Shown here piece by piece: positions 25,239-36,176 of a DNA stretch of 64,000 nucleotides. A program made the translations under genes and the position numbers. The stretch's first letter is position 1. Each line of letters opens with the position of its first letter. The notes below the pieces were generated by a model that searched no databases, had not been told where the DNA came from, and saw only the letters and a list, made by a program, of their open reading frames with translations. This DNA is from Gammaproteobacteria bacterium (GTDB lineage: Bacteria; Pseudomonadota; Gammaproteobacteria; JAADGQ01). The DNA lies in contig JAKITI010000012.1 of assembly GCA_021648145.1 (NCBI GenBank), forward strand, positions 1 through 64,000, read 5' to 3'.

Positions 25239-27620
25239 ATGCAAATTAAACGCTTATTTCCTTGTATTCTGAGTGCATCAGTCGCTCTGGGTATGCTGTC
25301 ATCTTCCAATGCGGTTGCTTTGGGTTTGGGAGATATCGAGGTTCACTCATCATTAAATCAACCTCTGGATGCAGAAATTAAACTGTTTTCACTGGATGAA
25401 GGTGATTTTAAATCATTAAGTGTAGAGCTGGCTTCGCCAGAAATATTTGATCGCAAAGATCTGGATCGGTTGGCTGTTCTGGGTAAACTTCATTTTGAGG
25501 TCACTCATATTGATGGCGAGCCCTATGTCATAGTACGTAGTGATGAGCCTATTATCGAACCTTTCCTTGATTTTCTTGTTGAAGTGAACTGGAGTCGAGG
25601 TCGACTGATTCGTGAATATACGTTGCTGCTTGATCCGCCTGATTTGACTACAGAAAAACCTGCGCCAGTAAGTGCACCTGCAACAACTCATGCGATACCT
25701 GTCAGACCGAAAGAGCGTGCCGAGCCTGTCAACGACAGACTTGTTATAAACGATGATGGCTCAATCTCTTATGGCGCAACGGAACGACATGACACTTTAT
25801 GGAAAATAGCACTGGAGATGCGCCCAGACTCTTCAGTGAGCGTGTTTCAAGCCATGATGGCGCTTTTAAAAGCCAATCCTGAGTCTTTTTACAAAAACAA
25901 TATTAACAGCCTTAAAGCCGGCTATATATTGCGTATTGATGATGTTGCTCGTTTTACAGCGATCAATAAAAAACAGGCAAGCGAAGAGTACACAATTCAA
26001 AGTCAGCAATGGCAAGCGATTAAGCAAGGCAAAGCACAAATTTCTGGAGAAAATACTCATAAATTACAGGGTGAACCTGATAGCACAGTTATTGCTGAAG
26101 CACCGGCAGCAAGAAAACCAATACAGCCAGCCAGGCTTGAACTAGCAGCACCTGATGATGGCGCTCTGAATAAGGCTGGAGGGTCAGCAGATGAGTTGTC
26201 TGCAAATATTGAAAGATTACAAAATGATTTAGAGTTGGCATTGCAGAGTAATGCAGCGACTGAAAAAGAGAATGCTCTGTTACAGAGTCGTTTGGTTGAG
26301 CTTGAAAACCAGATCAGTGAATTGAAGCGCTTGCTCAGTATTGAGTCAGGTGTGTTGTCAAATTTGCAAAATAGAGAAGCAGATGTGATCGCTACCACGT
26401 CTGATAACGAACAGATTGCGCAAACTCCAACAGTGACCGGCGAACCGCAGCAAGCAGCGACCCCACCAGTCACTTCTGTAGCGCAAGTAGATCAACAAAA
26501 AGAAGACGCAAAGCCCGAATCTTTTATTGGTGGGCTACTTAAAGATCCAACAGCACTTGGTTTAGTGGCTGGGGTTGGTTTAGGTTTATTGGCGCTGGGT
26601 GCGATTGTGGTGCGTCGGCGTTCACGTGATAATGAGTCACTTGATGATGATAGTTATGCTGAATTCACAACGCCACTCACTGAAGAGCCTGAAACAGACT
26701 CACGTGATATTTCAGCCAATGATAAGGGCGACGCTGCTACTGAAACTGTAACAACGACTGAGAAAACGGTTGATGCAGAAGAGGATATGCAGCTTGATTA
26801 TGAAATTGATCCCATTGATGAGGCTGATGTATATATCGCTTATCGACGTTACCCTCAAGCAGAAGATTTATTGAAAGAAGCGATTCAGATTGATCCCGAT
26901 CGAAACGAACTGCATGTTAAATTATTAGAAATTTATGCGGCAACGGGTGAACAGGATGCATTCATTGTACAAGCGGAGCTACTCAACGAATCAATAAGGC
27001 CTGGAGAAGATCGCTTGTGGAGTGAAGTTTCATCAATGGCTTCCAAGGTCTGCCCTGGTCATGCGCTATTCCAGAATGGTGAGCAAGCCGAGTTGCAACA
27101 GGAGGATGAAGCAACTCAGATGTTTAACTTTGATGCTAATGCATTGAGTGAGTCGTCACTTCTATTGTCTGAAGAGATTGATCTAACGGGTGATGATAAA
27201 TTGCTTGAAGGCACGCTGGTTACAGAAGATCTGAACCCACCAAAGAAAAAATCTTTAGAAAGTGAGCTTGAATCAGAGTCTAAAGATGATAACAGTATCG
27301 CTTTTGAAGGTGGCTTGGGCGAGGGTTTGGCACCTTTGGTTAAAAACTCAGAAGAGTTGGCCGAATCATTGAGTGATCTGGAGGAGTTGCCTCATGTAGA
27401 GGGTGAATTTTCGATTCCAGAGGCATCATTAGCCGATGCTGACTCAGGTGATGATTGGTTGTCTAAAATGGATGAGATAGGAACTCGGTTGGATCTGGCG
27501 CGCGCTTATATTGATATGGGGGATGATGGCGGAGCTGTAGAAATACTGAACGATGTTATGGAAAAAGGAGATGACCAGCAGAAAAAAGATGCCTTGGATT
27601 TGATGCAACAACTTTCATAA
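25239..27620 (+). CDS. fimV: FimV/TspA-family polar hub protein
   Basis: An inner-membrane protein that in Pseudomonas organises the cell pole and supports type IV pili and twitching. A signal peptide (about residues 1-27) is followed by the FimV N-terminal domain (LGDIEVHSSLNQPLDAEI). A LysM-like peptidoglycan-binding module follows near 180-235 (HDTLWKIALEMRPDSSVS), then a coiled coil (about 320-365) and one membrane helix near 437-456. The cytoplasmic part is acidic, with a TPR-like segment and the conserved C-terminal FimV motif (LDLARAYIDMGDDGGA). Its place after asd is typical; truA, often next, is absent here. Confidence 0.92.
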   Translation: MQIKRLFPCILSASVALGMLSSSNAVALGLGDIEVHSSLNQPLDAEIKLFSLDEGDFKSLSVELASPEIFDRKDLDRLAVLGKLHFEVTHIDGEPYVIVRSDEPIIEPFLDFLVEVNWSRGRLIREYTLLLDPPDLTTEKPAPVSAPATTHAIPVRPKERAEPVNDRLVINDDGSISYGATERHDTLWKIALEMRPDSSVSVFQAMMALLKANPESFYKNNINSLKAGYILRIDDVARFTAINKKQASEEYTIQSQQWQAIKQGKAQISGENTHKLQGEPDSTVIAEAPAARKPIQPARLELAAPDDGALNKAGGSADELSANIERLQNDLELALQSNAATEKENALLQSRLVELENQISELKRLLSIESGVLSNLQNREADVIATTSDNEQIAQTPTVTGEPQQAATPPVTSVAQVDQQKEDAKPESFIGGLLKDPTALGLVAGVGLGLLALGAIVVRRRSRDNESLDDDSYAEFTTPLTEEPETDSRDISANDKGDAATETVTTTEKTVDAEEDMQLDYEIDPIDEADVYIAYRRYPQAEDLLKEAIQIDPDRNELHVKLLEIYAATGEQDAFIVQAELLNESIRPGEDRLWSEVSSMASKVCPGHALFQNGEQAELQQEDEATQMFNFDANALSESSLLLSEEIDLTGDDKLLEGTLVTEDLNPPKKKSLESELESESKDDNSIAFEGGLGEGLAPLVKNSEELAESLSDLEELPHVEGEFSIPEASLADADSGDDWLSKMDEIGTRLDLARAYIDMGDDGGAVEILNDVMEKGDDQQKKDALDLMQQLS

Positions 27621-27644
27621 CGGCCTCCTGCATTTTGTTATTCG

Positions 27645-27666
27645 TTCCCATGCGCCCGCGTGGGAA
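27645..27666. repeat. small hairpin repeat (REP-like)
   Basis: TTCCCATGCG and CGCGTGGGAA form a near-perfect ten-base stem with a very short loop. From memory, hairpins built on TTCCCA...TGGGAA are scattered in many copies in some gammaproteobacterial genomes. Only one copy is in this window and no T run follows, so I call it a repeat rather than a terminator. It lies 25 bases after fimV. Confidence 0.5.
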
Positions 27667-27780
27667 TACCGTGCAACTCTCACCACTTAAAAAACTTCTC
27701 ATTACAGATTTATTGAAATGCTTGGCATTTTTTTGTTAGTGTCTGGAATAAATGAGTATCTTCAATTCTTAGGAGTAATT

Positions 27781-28986
27781 GTGTCGGCGAACTCGAACTT
27801 ACCAGATCAGCCTTTTGTAACAGTTAAGATTGGCGAGCAATGTATTACGTTGCTTGGAACGGCGCATGTCTCCAAGGTCAGTGCTGATGCAGTGAAGTCA
27901 ATGTTGAGCAGTCAACAATATGATGCGGTTGCTGTTGAGCTTTGCCCCAGTCGTTATAACGCAATGATTGATCCAGATGCTTTAGCACAGATGGATCTTT
28001 TTCAGGTGGTGCGTGAGCGTAAAGTTTCAATGGTGGCAGCGAGTTTGGCATTGGGTGCTTTTCAGCAACGTATTGCTGAGCAGTTTGGCGTTAAGCCCGG
28101 TGCAGATATGTTTGCGGCTGTAGAGTATTCCCAGGATGAAAAAATACCTATATTCCTTGTGGATCGTGAAATGGGTATCACGCTGAAACGTATATATCAT
28201 AATATCCCATGGTGGCAACGTTTTAATTTGGTGTCTGGGCTGTTGGCGAGTGTCGTTTCCAAAGAGAAGGTGAGTGAAGAAGATATTGAGCGTCTAAAGG
28301 AGGGGGACCTATTGGAGTCAACCTTTTCTCAGTTTGCTGAGGAATCCCAAACTCTTTTTTTACCATTAATTGATGAACGTGATCGCTATATGGCTGCTCG
28401 CCTGCTACAAGAAGTAGAGAAAAAATCATTTCGGAATCTATTGGTTGTTGTGGGTGCGGGGCATCTGAGTGGTATAGAAAAATATCTTTTACAATCACAG
28501 CAAAAACCAGAGCAAGTCATTGATGAACTAGAAGTTGTTCCTGTAAGCCGAGGCTGGTTGAAAATAGTGCCTTGGGTTATTGTTGGGTTGATTTTACTGG
28601 GTTTTGCTTTAGGTTTTTCACATAGTAGTGATTTGGGTTGGTCACTTGTTGCTGGGTGGGTTTTAATTAATGGTGGGCTATCGGCGCTCGGAGCCGCGAT
28701 AGCAGGAGCTCATCCATTAACAGTTGTGGGCGCTTTTATTGCGGCACCTATAACCTCTTTGAACCCTATGGTGGGTGCAGGTATGGTGACTGCGATGATA
28801 GAGATCTATATACGCAAGCCCAAGGTGGCGGATTTTAACCAATTGAAGCACGACACGACTCACTTTAAAGGATGGTGGAAAAATCGTGTAACACGTACTT
28901 TGCTTATTTTTATATTGAGCACACTTGGGTCTGCGATAGGGACTTATGTTGCAGGTTTTTTTATTTTCGAGCGGTTGACTCGTTAA
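27781..28986 (+). CDS. TraB/PrgY-family membrane protein
   Basis: A TraB-family protein; the enterococcal members PrgY/TraB reduce pheromone activity, and the domain is related to TIKI-type metalloproteases. The N-terminal domain has LLGTAHVSKVSADAV, VAVELCPSRYNAM and VVGAGHLSGIEKYL, with conserved His and Glu that could bind metal. The C-terminal third has several membrane helices (about residues 260-400). I choose GTG 27781, with AGGAGT just upstream, over an ATG at 27718; this gives 401 residues. The bacterial role is unknown. It converges on the next gene with a four-base overlap. Confidence 0.85.
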   Translation: MSANSNLPDQPFVTVKIGEQCITLLGTAHVSKVSADAVKSMLSSQQYDAVAVELCPSRYNAMIDPDALAQMDLFQVVRERKVSMVAASLALGAFQQRIAEQFGVKPGADMFAAVEYSQDEKIPIFLVDREMGITLKRIYHNIPWWQRFNLVSGLLASVVSKEKVSEEDIERLKEGDLLESTFSQFAEESQTLFLPLIDERDRYMAARLLQEVEKKSFRNLLVVVGAGHLSGIEKYLLQSQQKPEQVIDELEVVPVSRGWLKIVPWVIVGLILLGFALGFSHSSDLGWSLVAGWVLINGGLSALGAAIAGAHPLTVVGAFIAAPITSLNPMVGAGMVTAMIEIYIRKPKVADFNQLKHDTTHFKGWWKNRVTRTLLIFILSTLGSAIGTYVAGFFIFERLTR

Positions 28987-29297
28987 GGATCTGGACGCCA
29001 CTCACCTGTAAATGTATCTATATCCTCTTGTTTGAGCCGGCCATTGACATAGAGGTCGTCAAGAGTTTTTCGAGTAATAATTTGTTGAGGGTTATTGCTG
29101 TATTTCCATTCATGTTGAATGGTCAGTTCAAATACAGTTGCCATAATATCATCAAAGCGAATCTTGTATCGGTGAGCCAGTTGGTTGAAATCCTTCGTTG
29201 TCAGTGGTGCTCCTTTATTTTTGAACTCTTCAGTTACTAATGCTGCTAATGCGATATCCCATTGATGTTCTTCCACTTTGAAATCCCTTTTTACCAT
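28983..29297 (-). CDS. small soluble protein of unknown function
   Basis: A 104-residue protein with no membrane segment or signal peptide and mixed charge. A helical N-terminus (HQWDIALAALVTEEFKNKG) is followed by LTTKDFNQLAHRYKIRFDDI, which could be a helix-turn-helix-like unit. I do not recognise a family. Its end overlaps the convergent TraB gene by four bases, and the next minus-strand gene, the J-domain protein, lies upstream of it. Confidence 0.6.
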   Translation of the reverse strand: MVKRDFKVEEHQWDIALAALVTEEFKNKGAPLTTKDFNQLAHRYKIRFDDIMATVFELTIQHEWKYSNNPQQIITRKTLDDLYVNGRLKQEDIDTFTGEWRPDP

Positions 29298-29352
29298 TAA
29301 ATTTCTCTATTATATAAATTATTTTGCCCGAATTATAGTAAAATTTTTTACT

Positions 29353-29868
29353 TTATTTGCGATCCTTGTTCTGATTTAGCAAGAAGTCTTTGGCCTGGTT
29401 GATTTGGGTGGCCAAGTGAGTTGAGCCACCACGGTCGGGGTGAAATTTTTGCATAAGCCGTTTGTGTGCAGTCACAATCTCTTTTTTTGATGCGCCAGGT
29501 GTAAGGCCGAGCGTTTTATAAGCTTCATCTATACTATGAGTACCTGCGCGGGTTTGATTGAATTGCTGGCCTGTTTGATTTTTTGCTTTGTGGCGATTAA
29601 ATAAACGGCGCAGTAGTGGAAGGTTCATCAGTAGCATAGGAAGAAAGCGCTTCATGAGCGGCAGGAGTATTGCAATCATCGCGCTGATGGCTGCAAATAA
29701 CCAATGTAGTCGTCCCGTGAGTGCTAACAATATAACAATGCCAATAACAAAAAGTAGTGCACTTTTACGTAGAGTTTGTGCAACTTCTTTGGCAGATGTG
29801 CGAGTGAACCAATTTAATAAAATCATCACTATGATCACAATGGCAGCGATGATGATGAGCATTCTCAT
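29353..29868 (-). CDS. membrane-anchored J-domain protein
   Basis: A 171-residue type III DnaJ-like co-chaperone. Hydrophobic helices lie at about residues 3-19, 37-55 and 58-85. A short basic linker leads to a C-terminal J domain (about 113-168) with the essential HPD motif in MQKFHPDRGGS. J domains stimulate the ATPase of a DnaK-type Hsp70. The layout with N-terminal helices and C-terminal J domain recalls the TIM14/DjlA-like membrane forms, so it probably recruits Hsp70 to the inner membrane from the cytoplasmic side. Confidence 0.85.
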   Translation of the reverse strand: MRMLIIIAAIVIIVMILLNWFTRTSAKEVAQTLRKSALLFVIGIVILLALTGRLHWLFAAISAMIAILLPLMKRFLPMLLMNLPLLRRLFNRHKAKNQTGQQFNQTRAGTHSIDEAYKTLGLTPGASKKEIVTAHKRLMQKFHPDRGGSTHLATQINQAKDFLLNQNKDRK

Positions 29869-29992
29869 TGAGTTACTTTACACTCCAGGTGTTGCAGGGA
29901 ATAATGCTGTATATGTTATCATAGCTCTGTTTTTTCGAACATGATTCAGCGAATCGAAATATTGTTTTAAGTGTTTAGAGGTTTATGTTGTT

Positions 29993-30238
29993 ATGCCAAT
30001 TTATGAATATAAGTGCGGTGCTTGTGGGCACCAGCTGGAAAAGATACAAAAAATGAGTGATGAGTCATTGAAAGATTGCCCCGAATGTGAAAAGCCTGAA
30101 TTGGCAAAAATGATATCAGCGGGAGGGTTTAGCTTGAAAGGCTCGGGTTGGTATGAGACTGATTTTAAAAATAGTGGTAAAAAAGAAGCGCCAAGCTCTG
30201 CATGTGGTACGAGTGCTTGCCCAGCTGAAAACAGTTAA
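29993..30238 (+). CDS. FmdB-family zinc-ribbon protein
   Basis: An 81-residue protein with the FmdB-type start PIYEYKCGACGHQLEKIQK and a second cysteine pair in DCPECEKPEL, together binding one zinc. Such genes very often precede aspS in proteobacteria, as here (86 bases apart). Their function is not established; a regulatory role was proposed for the founding member. The C-terminus has more cysteines (SACGTSACPAENS), also usual. Confidence 0.88.
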   Translation: MPIYEYKCGACGHQLEKIQKMSDESLKDCPECEKPELAKMISAGGFSLKGSGWYETDFKNSGKKEAPSSACGTSACPAENS

Positions 30239-30324
30239 TAACGGGGCGCAGAGTTGCACCAAATGCTGTCAAACCGTACTATTTCCACCTTTATTGAATT
30301 ATAGCTAATAGGAAAACAGGTCTT

Positions 30325-32112
30325 ATGCGTACCCACTATTGTGGTCATGTTAATGAATCTCATCTGGATCAAGATGTTGATGTTTGTGGCTGGGTTCACA
30401 ACCGTCGTGACCACGGCGGTGTGATCTTCATCGATTTACGTGACCGTGAAGGGGTCGTTCAGGTGGTTTTTGATCCTGATACCCGTGATAGTTTTGCAAT
30501 GGCAGAGCGTGTTCGCGGTGAATATATTCTGAAAATAAGAGGTAAAGTCCGTGCTCGTCCTGACGGTACGGTCAATGAAAATATTCCGACAGGAAAAATT
30601 GAAATTCTAGGTAAGACTCTGGAAATTCTCAGCGTTGCTGAAACGCCTCCTTTTGTTGTTGATGATGATCTGGATGCAAATGAAGATATTCGTTTGCGTT
30701 ATCGCTATGTTGATTTACGTCGCCCACAGATGCTGGCGCGCATTCAGTTTCGTTCGCGTGTAACGCACTATTTGCGTGATTTTCTGGATAGCCATGGCTT
30801 TCTTGATGTCGAGACACCGATTTTGACCAAATCAACTCCTGAAGGTGCACGAGATTATTTGGTACCAAGCCGTACTCATAACGGCGAGTTTTTTGCATTG
30901 CCGCAATCACCTCAGCTGTTTAAACAGTTACTGATGATGTCGGGTGTGGATCGCTATTACCAAGTGGCGCGTTGTTTTCGTGATGAAGATTTACGGGCGG
31001 ATCGTCAGCCTGAATTTACTCAGCTGGATATCGAAACATCGTTCATGTCTGATGATCAGATTATGAACTTGATGGAGGAGATGATTCGCGGCGTATTCAA
31101 GCAAGAGCTTCAAGAAGCTTTGCCGAGTGAATTTCCTCGTATGACTTATGCTGAATCTATCAGTCGTTTCGGCATAGATCGCCCCGATTTACGCATTTCA
31201 CTGGAACTGGTGGATGTCGGTGATTTGATGGCTGAGGTCGATTTTAAAGTATTTGCTGGGCCTGCGAATGACCCCAAAGGGCGCGTCGCTGCACTGCGTC
31301 TACCTAAAGGGTGTGAGCTGAGCCGCAAACAGATTGATACTTACACTAAATATGTCAGTATTTATGGTGCAAAAGGTCTGGCTTATATTAAGGTCAATAA
31401 ATTGGCTGATGGCCGAGCGGGTTTGCAATCTCCGATTCTTAAATTCTTGCCGGATGAGGTTATTGAATCCATTATGAAGCGCGTGGCTGCAGAAGATGGA
31501 GATCTGGTCTTCTTCGGGGCTGATAAAGCAAAAATTGTAAATGAATCTTTGGGTGCGTTGCGTGTCAAGTTAGGCCATGAACATGATTTTATTGAGCATG
31601 GCTGGAAGCCTGTTTGGATCGTTGATTTTCCAATGTTCGACTGTGATGACAAAACGGGTCAACTCAATGCATTGCATCATCCATTCACTGCACCTAATGT
31701 GGACAGCGTTGAAGCGCTAGAGAGTGACCCAGAAAACTGCTTATCGATTGCTTATGATTTAGTGCTGAATGGCACAGAAGTCGGTGGTGGCTCGATTCGT
31801 ATCAATAATGAAGGCATGCAGCAAAGCGTATTAAAGTTATTGGGTGTTGATGAAGAGGAGGCACGAGATAAATTTGGATTTTTGCTGGATGCGTTGAAGT
31901 ATGGTTGTCCTCCTCATGGCGGGATTGCTTTTGGTCTGGATCGTCTGGTGATGTTGATGTGTGGTGCATCATCGATTCGTGATGTGATTGCGTTTCCAAA
32001 AACTCAATCAGCCGCGTGTTCGTTGACCTCAGCGCCTTCCGCTGTGGATGATACTCAACTAAAAGATTTGGGCATCCGTTTACGCAAGAAAATTTCAGAG
32101 CAGAACAACTAG
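30325..32112 (+). CDS. aspS: aspartyl-tRNA synthetase, probably non-discriminating type
   Basis: A class II synthetase that charges tRNA-Asp. It has the OB-fold anticodon-binding domain at the N-terminus, motif 2 in [17 protein letters not shown], the bacterial GAD insertion (about residues 290-420) and motif 3 in [13 protein letters not shown]. The length of 595 is normal. Near residue 30 the anticodon domain reads [10 protein letters not shown]. Enterobacterial enzymes have Leu at the His position, and the His form is linked in Pseudomonas to non-discriminating enzymes that also charge tRNA-Asn. The product would then need GatCAB, which is not in the window. Confidence 0.95.
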   Translation: MRTHYCGHVNESHLDQDVDVCGWVHNRRDHGGVIFIDLRDREGVVQVVFDPDTRDSFAMAERVRGEYILKIRGKVRARPDGTVNENIPTGKIEILGKTLEILSVAETPPFVVDDDLDANEDIRLRYRYVDLRRPQMLARIQFRSRVTHYLRDFLDSHGFLDVETPILTKSTPEGARDYLVPSRTHNGEFFALPQSPQLFKQLLMMSGVDRYYQVARCFRDEDLRADRQPEFTQLDIETSFMSDDQIMNLMEEMIRGVFKQELQEALPSEFPRMTYAESISRFGIDRPDLRISLELVDVGDLMAEVDFKVFAGPANDPKGRVAALRLPKGCELSRKQIDTYTKYVSIYGAKGLAYIKVNKLADGRAGLQSPILKFLPDEVIESIMKRVAAEDGDLVFFGADKAKIVNESLGALRVKLGHEHDFIEHGWKPVWIVDFPMFDCDDKTGQLNALHHPFTAPNVDSVEALESDPENCLSIAYDLVLNGTEVGGGSIRINNEGMQQSVLKLLGVDEEEARDKFGFLLDALKYGCPPHGGIAFGLDRLVMLMCGASSIRDVIAFPKTQSAACSLTSAPSAVDDTQLKDLGIRLRKKISEQNN

Positions 32113-32125
32113 CAGGTTTTTAGGT

Positions 32126-33226
32126 ATGTCTGTAAACACAATTGAATTTCAAACGATCGCTCGCATGGATGAGGATGAGTGTCAGACGCGTATTGTTGCA
32201 GCCAAGGAAAAGCTGGGCGATCGCCTGGTGATATTAGGCCATCACTATCAGCGTGATGAAGTTTTTCAACATGCTGACTTTAGTGGCGACTCATTGAAAC
32301 TGTCCCGTGATGCGGCGCAGTCGAGTGCTGAGTACATCATTTTTTGTGGTGTACATTTTATGGCTGAGGTTGCAGATATTCTATCGCGGCCTGATCAAAT
32401 CGCTATTTTACCCGATTTGAATGCCGGCTGTTCGATGGCTGATATGGCTAATCGAGTTAATGTTGAACGTGCCTGGAAAGAGCTTTCAGAAGTGCTGGAT
32501 CCTGATGTCAGCATTACACCGGTGACGTACATTAATTCAGCAGCAGATCTGAAGGCATTTTGTGGTCGTCATGGCGGCATTGTTTGCACTTCATCCAATG
32601 CTGAACGGGTATTAAAATGGTCTTTTCAACAGCGTGAAAAAATCTTATTTTTCCCCGATCAGCATTTGGGGCGAAATACTGCCTATAAAATGGGCATTCC
32701 ATTAGATGAAATGGTCGAGTGGGATTTTGATAAACCTATGGGTGGCCTGACTCCAGATGCCATCCGTAACGCAAAAATGATCTTATGGAAAGGTTTTTGT
32801 TCGGTGCATCAGGTATTCCAAGTCACACATATTGAACAGTTTCTTGAAAAGTACCCTGAAACGAAAGTGATATCTCACCCAGAATGTTCTTTTGATGTGT
32901 GTCAAAAATCGGAATATGTGGGTTCCACTGAATTTATTATTAATACAATCAATGCGGCTCCTTCAGGAACGCGCTGGTTGGTAGGCACAGAGCTGAATCT
33001 GGTGAATCGTGTGGCTGAAAAGAACAGTGCAGCGGATAAAAATGTTCACTTTATGTCACCCACGCTTTGTATGTGTTCGACGATGTACCGTATTGATCCG
33101 CAGCATCTGTTATGGGTTCTGGAAAATTTGGTTGAAGGTCGTGTGGTGAACCGTATTCAAGTGCCGGAAGATGAGGCGGTCAATGCCAGGCTTGCTTTAG
33201 AGCGTATGTTTGAAGTGTCTGTTTAA
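32126..33226 (+). CDS. nadA: quinolinate synthase
   Basis: Condenses iminoaspartate with dihydroxyacetone phosphate to quinolinate in NAD synthesis, using a 4Fe-4S cluster. The three cluster cysteines are expected in [11 protein letters not shown] or the nearby NAGCSMAD, in [18 protein letters not shown], and in [23 protein letters not shown] motif lies near the N-terminus. At 366 residues it is complete. It follows aspS by 13 bases, so it is probably cotranscribed. NadB and NadC are not in the window. Confidence 0.95.
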   Translation: MSVNTIEFQTIARMDEDECQTRIVAAKEKLGDRLVILGHHYQRDEVFQHADFSGDSLKLSRDAAQSSAEYIIFCGVHFMAEVADILSRPDQIAILPDLNAGCSMADMANRVNVERAWKELSEVLDPDVSITPVTYINSAADLKAFCGRHGGIVCTSSNAERVLKWSFQQREKILFFPDQHLGRNTAYKMGIPLDEMVEWDFDKPMGGLTPDAIRNAKMILWKGFCSVHQVFQVTHIEQFLEKYPETKVISHPECSFDVCQKSEYVGSTEFIINTINAAPSGTRWLVGTELNLVNRVAEKNSAADKNVHFMSPTLCMCSTMYRIDPQHLLWVLENLVEGRVVNRIQVPEDEAVNARLALERMFEVSV

Positions 33227-33240
33227 AAGGTATAAGAGTT

Positions 33241-33984
33241 ATGGCGGGTCACAGTAAATGGGCAAATATTCAACACCGTAAAGGCGCACAGGATGCCAAA
33301 CGCGGTAAGTTGTTTACTCGATTAATACGTGAGATTACGATTGCTTCGCGAATGGGCGGATCCGATGTCGGCTCAAATCCGCGCCTACGTTTAGCTATTG
33401 ATAAAGCACTTGCGGGCAATATGACTAAAGATACCATTGAGCGTGCAGTCAAACGTGGTGCTGGAGAGTTGGAAGGTCAGGATTTCGACGAAATACGTTA
33501 CGAAGGTTATGGGCCGGGGGGCGTGGCGGTCATGGTTGATTGCATGACAGATAATAAAAATCGCACAGTCTCTGAGGTGCGTCATGCTTTTAGTAAACGC
33601 GGCGGCAATTTGGGTACAGATGGGTCAGTCTCTTATCTATTTAGCAAGCAGGGAATCATAAGTTACCCCGCTGGTACAGATGAAAACGTGATTATGGAAG
33701 CAGCATTAGATGCCGGTGCAGATGATGTGGTGAGTCATGATGATGGTTCAATTGAAGTGCTGACCACAGAAGAAACTTTTGTCGATATTAAAGAAGCATT
33801 GGTTGCAGCTGGGCTGAAACCTGAACATGCTGAAGTGACCATGAAAGCTTCAACAACTGTTGAGCTGGATTTTGATGGTGCACAAAAAATGTTGGCTTTG
33901 ATTGATATGCTGGAAGAGCTGGATGATGTGCAGGATGTCTATTCAAATGTTGATATTTCTGATGAAGTGATGGCGCAGTTATAG
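33241..33984 (+). CDS. yebC: YebC/PmpR-family protein
   Basis: A 247-residue protein of the conserved family starting [20 protein letters not shown]. Members were described as transcription regulators, and some later work links the family to translation. All three domains appear present, with an acidic C-terminal half. The gene precedes ruvC by three bases, the usual gammaproteobacterial arrangement. Confidence 0.96.
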   Translation: MAGHSKWANIQHRKGAQDAKRGKLFTRLIREITIASRMGGSDVGSNPRLRLAIDKALAGNMTKDTIERAVKRGAGELEGQDFDEIRYEGYGPGGVAVMVDCMTDNKNRTVSEVRHAFSKRGGNLGTDGSVSYLFSKQGIISYPAGTDENVIMEAALDAGADDVVSHDDGSIEVLTTEETFVDIKEALVAAGLKPEHAEVTMKASTTVELDFDGAQKMLALIDMLEELDDVQDVYSNVDISDEVMAQL

Positions 33985-33987
33985 CGG

Positions 33988-34503
33988 GTGCGCATTCTTG
34001 GTATTGATCCCGGCTCTCGTATTACGGGCTACGGGATCATTCAAATTGAAAACAGAAAAGCATGTTATGTTGCATGTGGTGCGATTCGCGCTGAAGGTGA
34101 AAACTTCCCTGATCGTCTGAAGACTATTTTTGAAGGTGTTCATAACGTTGTGTCATCTTATCAGCCTGACGAAATGGCAATTGAGAAGGTTTTTGTAAAA
34201 TTGAATATTGATTCCGCTTTGAAATTGGGGCAAGCACGCGGCGCGGCTATCTGCGCCACAATCGGTGCGGAATTAAGTGTGGCTGAATATACGCCTACAC
34301 AGATTAAAAAAGCAGTGGTGGGTCACGGTCATGCAACAAAAGCACAAGTGCAACACATGGTGCGTGTATTATTGAACCTGTCTGCAACGCCGCAATCCGA
34401 TGCAGCGGATGCGTTAGCGATTGCATTATGTCACTTTAATACAAGTCAGACGATGGCACAGGTGGGGAGTGCGAAGAGTATGGTAAGAGGGCGGTGGCGA
34501 TGA
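33988..34503 (+). CDS. ruvC: Holliday-junction resolvase RuvC
   Basis: Cuts Holliday junctions in homologous recombination together with RuvAB. Catalytic acidic residues are visible: Asp7 in [14 protein letters not shown], Glu in MAIEKVFVK, and the C-terminal pair in [13 protein letters not shown]. The start is GTG at 33988, giving 171 residues. Its stop overlaps the ruvA ATG by four bases. Confidence 0.96.
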   Translation: MRILGIDPGSRITGYGIIQIENRKACYVACGAIRAEGENFPDRLKTIFEGVHNVVSSYQPDEMAIEKVFVKLNIDSALKLGQARGAAICATIGAELSVAEYTPTQIKKAVVGHGHATKAQVQHMVRVLLNLSATPQSDAADALAIALCHFNTSQTMAQVGSAKSMVRGRWR

Positions 34504-35114
34504 TAGGGCGTTTACGAGGCCAGTTACTTGAAAAAAAGGTACCTGAATTATTAGTCGATGTGCAGGGTGTGGGTTACGAAGTTAATGCACCCATGACAAC
34601 ATTTTACGTCTTGCCTGAAGTGGGCAATGAAGTGGTACTTTATATTCACTTTGTGGTTCGGGAAGATGCACAGTTGCTTTATGGTTTTGCAAGCGAAGCA
34701 GAACGCACACTGTTTCGCCATCTGATTAAAGTCAATGGTGTCGGACCAAAACTGGGGCTGACTATTTTATCTGGAATTGCTGTAGATGACTTTGTTTGCT
34801 GTGTTCAGGAAGAAGATAGTGCGACACTGGTGCGCTTGCCAGGTATTGGTAAAAAAACGGCAGAGCGTCTGATTATTGAGATGCGTGACCGCTTGAAAGA
34901 TTGGGGTCACACAGCCTCTTCGGATCTGGCTGGGCAGGCTACTCAATCTGTGCAGCAGGTCAAAAAAAGCCCAGTGTCTGATGCTGTCAGTGCATTGGTT
35001 GCATTGGGTTATAAACCACAAGAAGCCAGTCGTATGGTACGTAATATTGAAACTCAAGATTTGCCGAGTGAAGATATTATTCGTTTGGCACTGCAATCAT
35101 CGGTTAAAAAATAA
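34500..35114 (+). CDS. ruvA: Holliday-junction DNA-binding protein RuvA
   Basis: Binds four-way junctions as a tetramer and recruits the RuvB motor for branch migration. The protein starts [18 protein letters not shown] at ATG 34500, which overlaps the ruvC stop (ATGA); an in-frame GTG six bases upstream is less likely. Two helix-hairpin-helix motifs are seen ([13 protein letters not shown] and [15 protein letters not shown]). The C-terminal RuvB-binding domain ([16 protein letters not shown]) is present. Confidence 0.96.
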   Translation: MIGRLRGQLLEKKVPELLVDVQGVGYEVNAPMTTFYVLPEVGNEVVLYIHFVVREDAQLLYGFASEAERTLFRHLIKVNGVGPKLGLTILSGIAVDDFVCCVQEEDSATLVRLPGIGKKTAERLIIEMRDRLKDWGHTASSDLAGQATQSVQQVKKSPVSDAVSALVALGYKPQEASRMVRNIETQDLPSEDIIRLALQSSVKK

Positions 35115-35120
35115 TCTGAA

Positions 35121-36176
35121 ATGATCGAACCTGAACGCTTAATAGCTGCACAAAATACGACCCCTGAAGAGGAGAGTATTGATCGTGCGATTCGCCCTAA
35201 GCGATTAGTCGATTATGTTGGGCAGCCAGTTGTTTGTGAACAGATGGAAATTTTTATTCATGCGGCCAAAAAGCGTGAAGAGGCGCTGGATCATGTGTTG
35301 ATTTTTGGGCCGCCTGGGTTGGGTAAAACGACACTCGCTAATATTATTGCGACTGAAATGAGTGTGAACCTCAAGCAAACTTCCGGGCCTGTTTTGGAGC
35401 GCCCAGGTGATCTGGCGGCATTGTTAACCAATCTGGAAGCTCATGATGTTCTGTTTATTGATGAAATTCATCGTTTGAGCCCTGTGGTTGAAGAGGTGCT
35501 TTACCCCGCGCTGGAAGATTATCAATTGGATATTATGATTGGTGAAGGGCCGGCAGCGCGCTCTATCAAGCTTGATCTTCCGCCGTTTACGTTGGTGGGG
35601 GCAACGACTCGTGCAGGTTCGCTGACCTCTCCACTGCGTGATCGTTTTGGAATTGTGCAGCGATTGGAGTTTTATTCAGTGGCGGATCTGCTGACGATCG
35701 TGAAACGTTCTGCCAATATTTTAGGCTTGGATATGGAGCATGAAGGTGCCTTGGAAGTTGCACGCCGTGCGCGTGGAACACCACGTATTGCAAATCGCTT
35801 GTTGCGCCGTGTACGCGATTATGCAGAAGTTAAAGCCAATGGAAAAATCTGTGGTGACGTGGCAGTTAAAGCACTGGATCTGTTAAGCGTTGATAGTCAT
35901 GGCTTTGATATGCTGGATCGAAAGTTACTACTGTCCATTATTGAGAAATTTGATGGCGGGCCTGTTGGGGTGGATAATTTGGCAGCAGCCATTGGCGAAG
36001 AGCGCGGTACAATAGAAGATGTTCTGGAGCCTTTTTTGATTCAACAAGGATTTATGATGCGCACGACACGAGGGCGCGTTGCAACGAACAGCACTTATCT
36101 GCATTTTGGGCTAAAACCACCGACATCTGATAATAAGCCGATAGCGCCAGATCTATTTGGTGAGCAAGGTGAGTAG
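35121..36176 (+). CDS. ruvB: Holliday-junction branch-migration ATPase RuvB
   Basis: A hexameric AAA+ motor for branch migration. Walker A is [12 protein letters not shown], Walker B is [10 protein letters not shown], sensor 1 is [11 protein letters not shown] and the arginine finger region is [11 protein letters not shown] winged-helix domain ends the protein. The length of 351 residues is normal. It is six bases from ruvA, completing a ruvCAB operon. Confidence 0.97.
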   Translation: MIEPERLIAAQNTTPEEESIDRAIRPKRLVDYVGQPVVCEQMEIFIHAAKKREEALDHVLIFGPPGLGKTTLANIIATEMSVNLKQTSGPVLERPGDLAALLTNLEAHDVLFIDEIHRLSPVVEEVLYPALEDYQLDIMIGEGPAARSIKLDLPPFTLVGATTRAGSLTSPLRDRFGIVQRLEFYSVADLLTIVKRSANILGLDMEHEGALEVARRARGTPRIANRLLRRVRDYAEVKANGKICGDVAVKALDLLSVDSHGFDMLDRKLLLSIIEKFDGGPVGVDNLAAAIGEERGTIEDVLEPFLIQQGFMMRTTRGRVATNSTYLHFGLKPPTSDNKPIAPDLFGEQGE

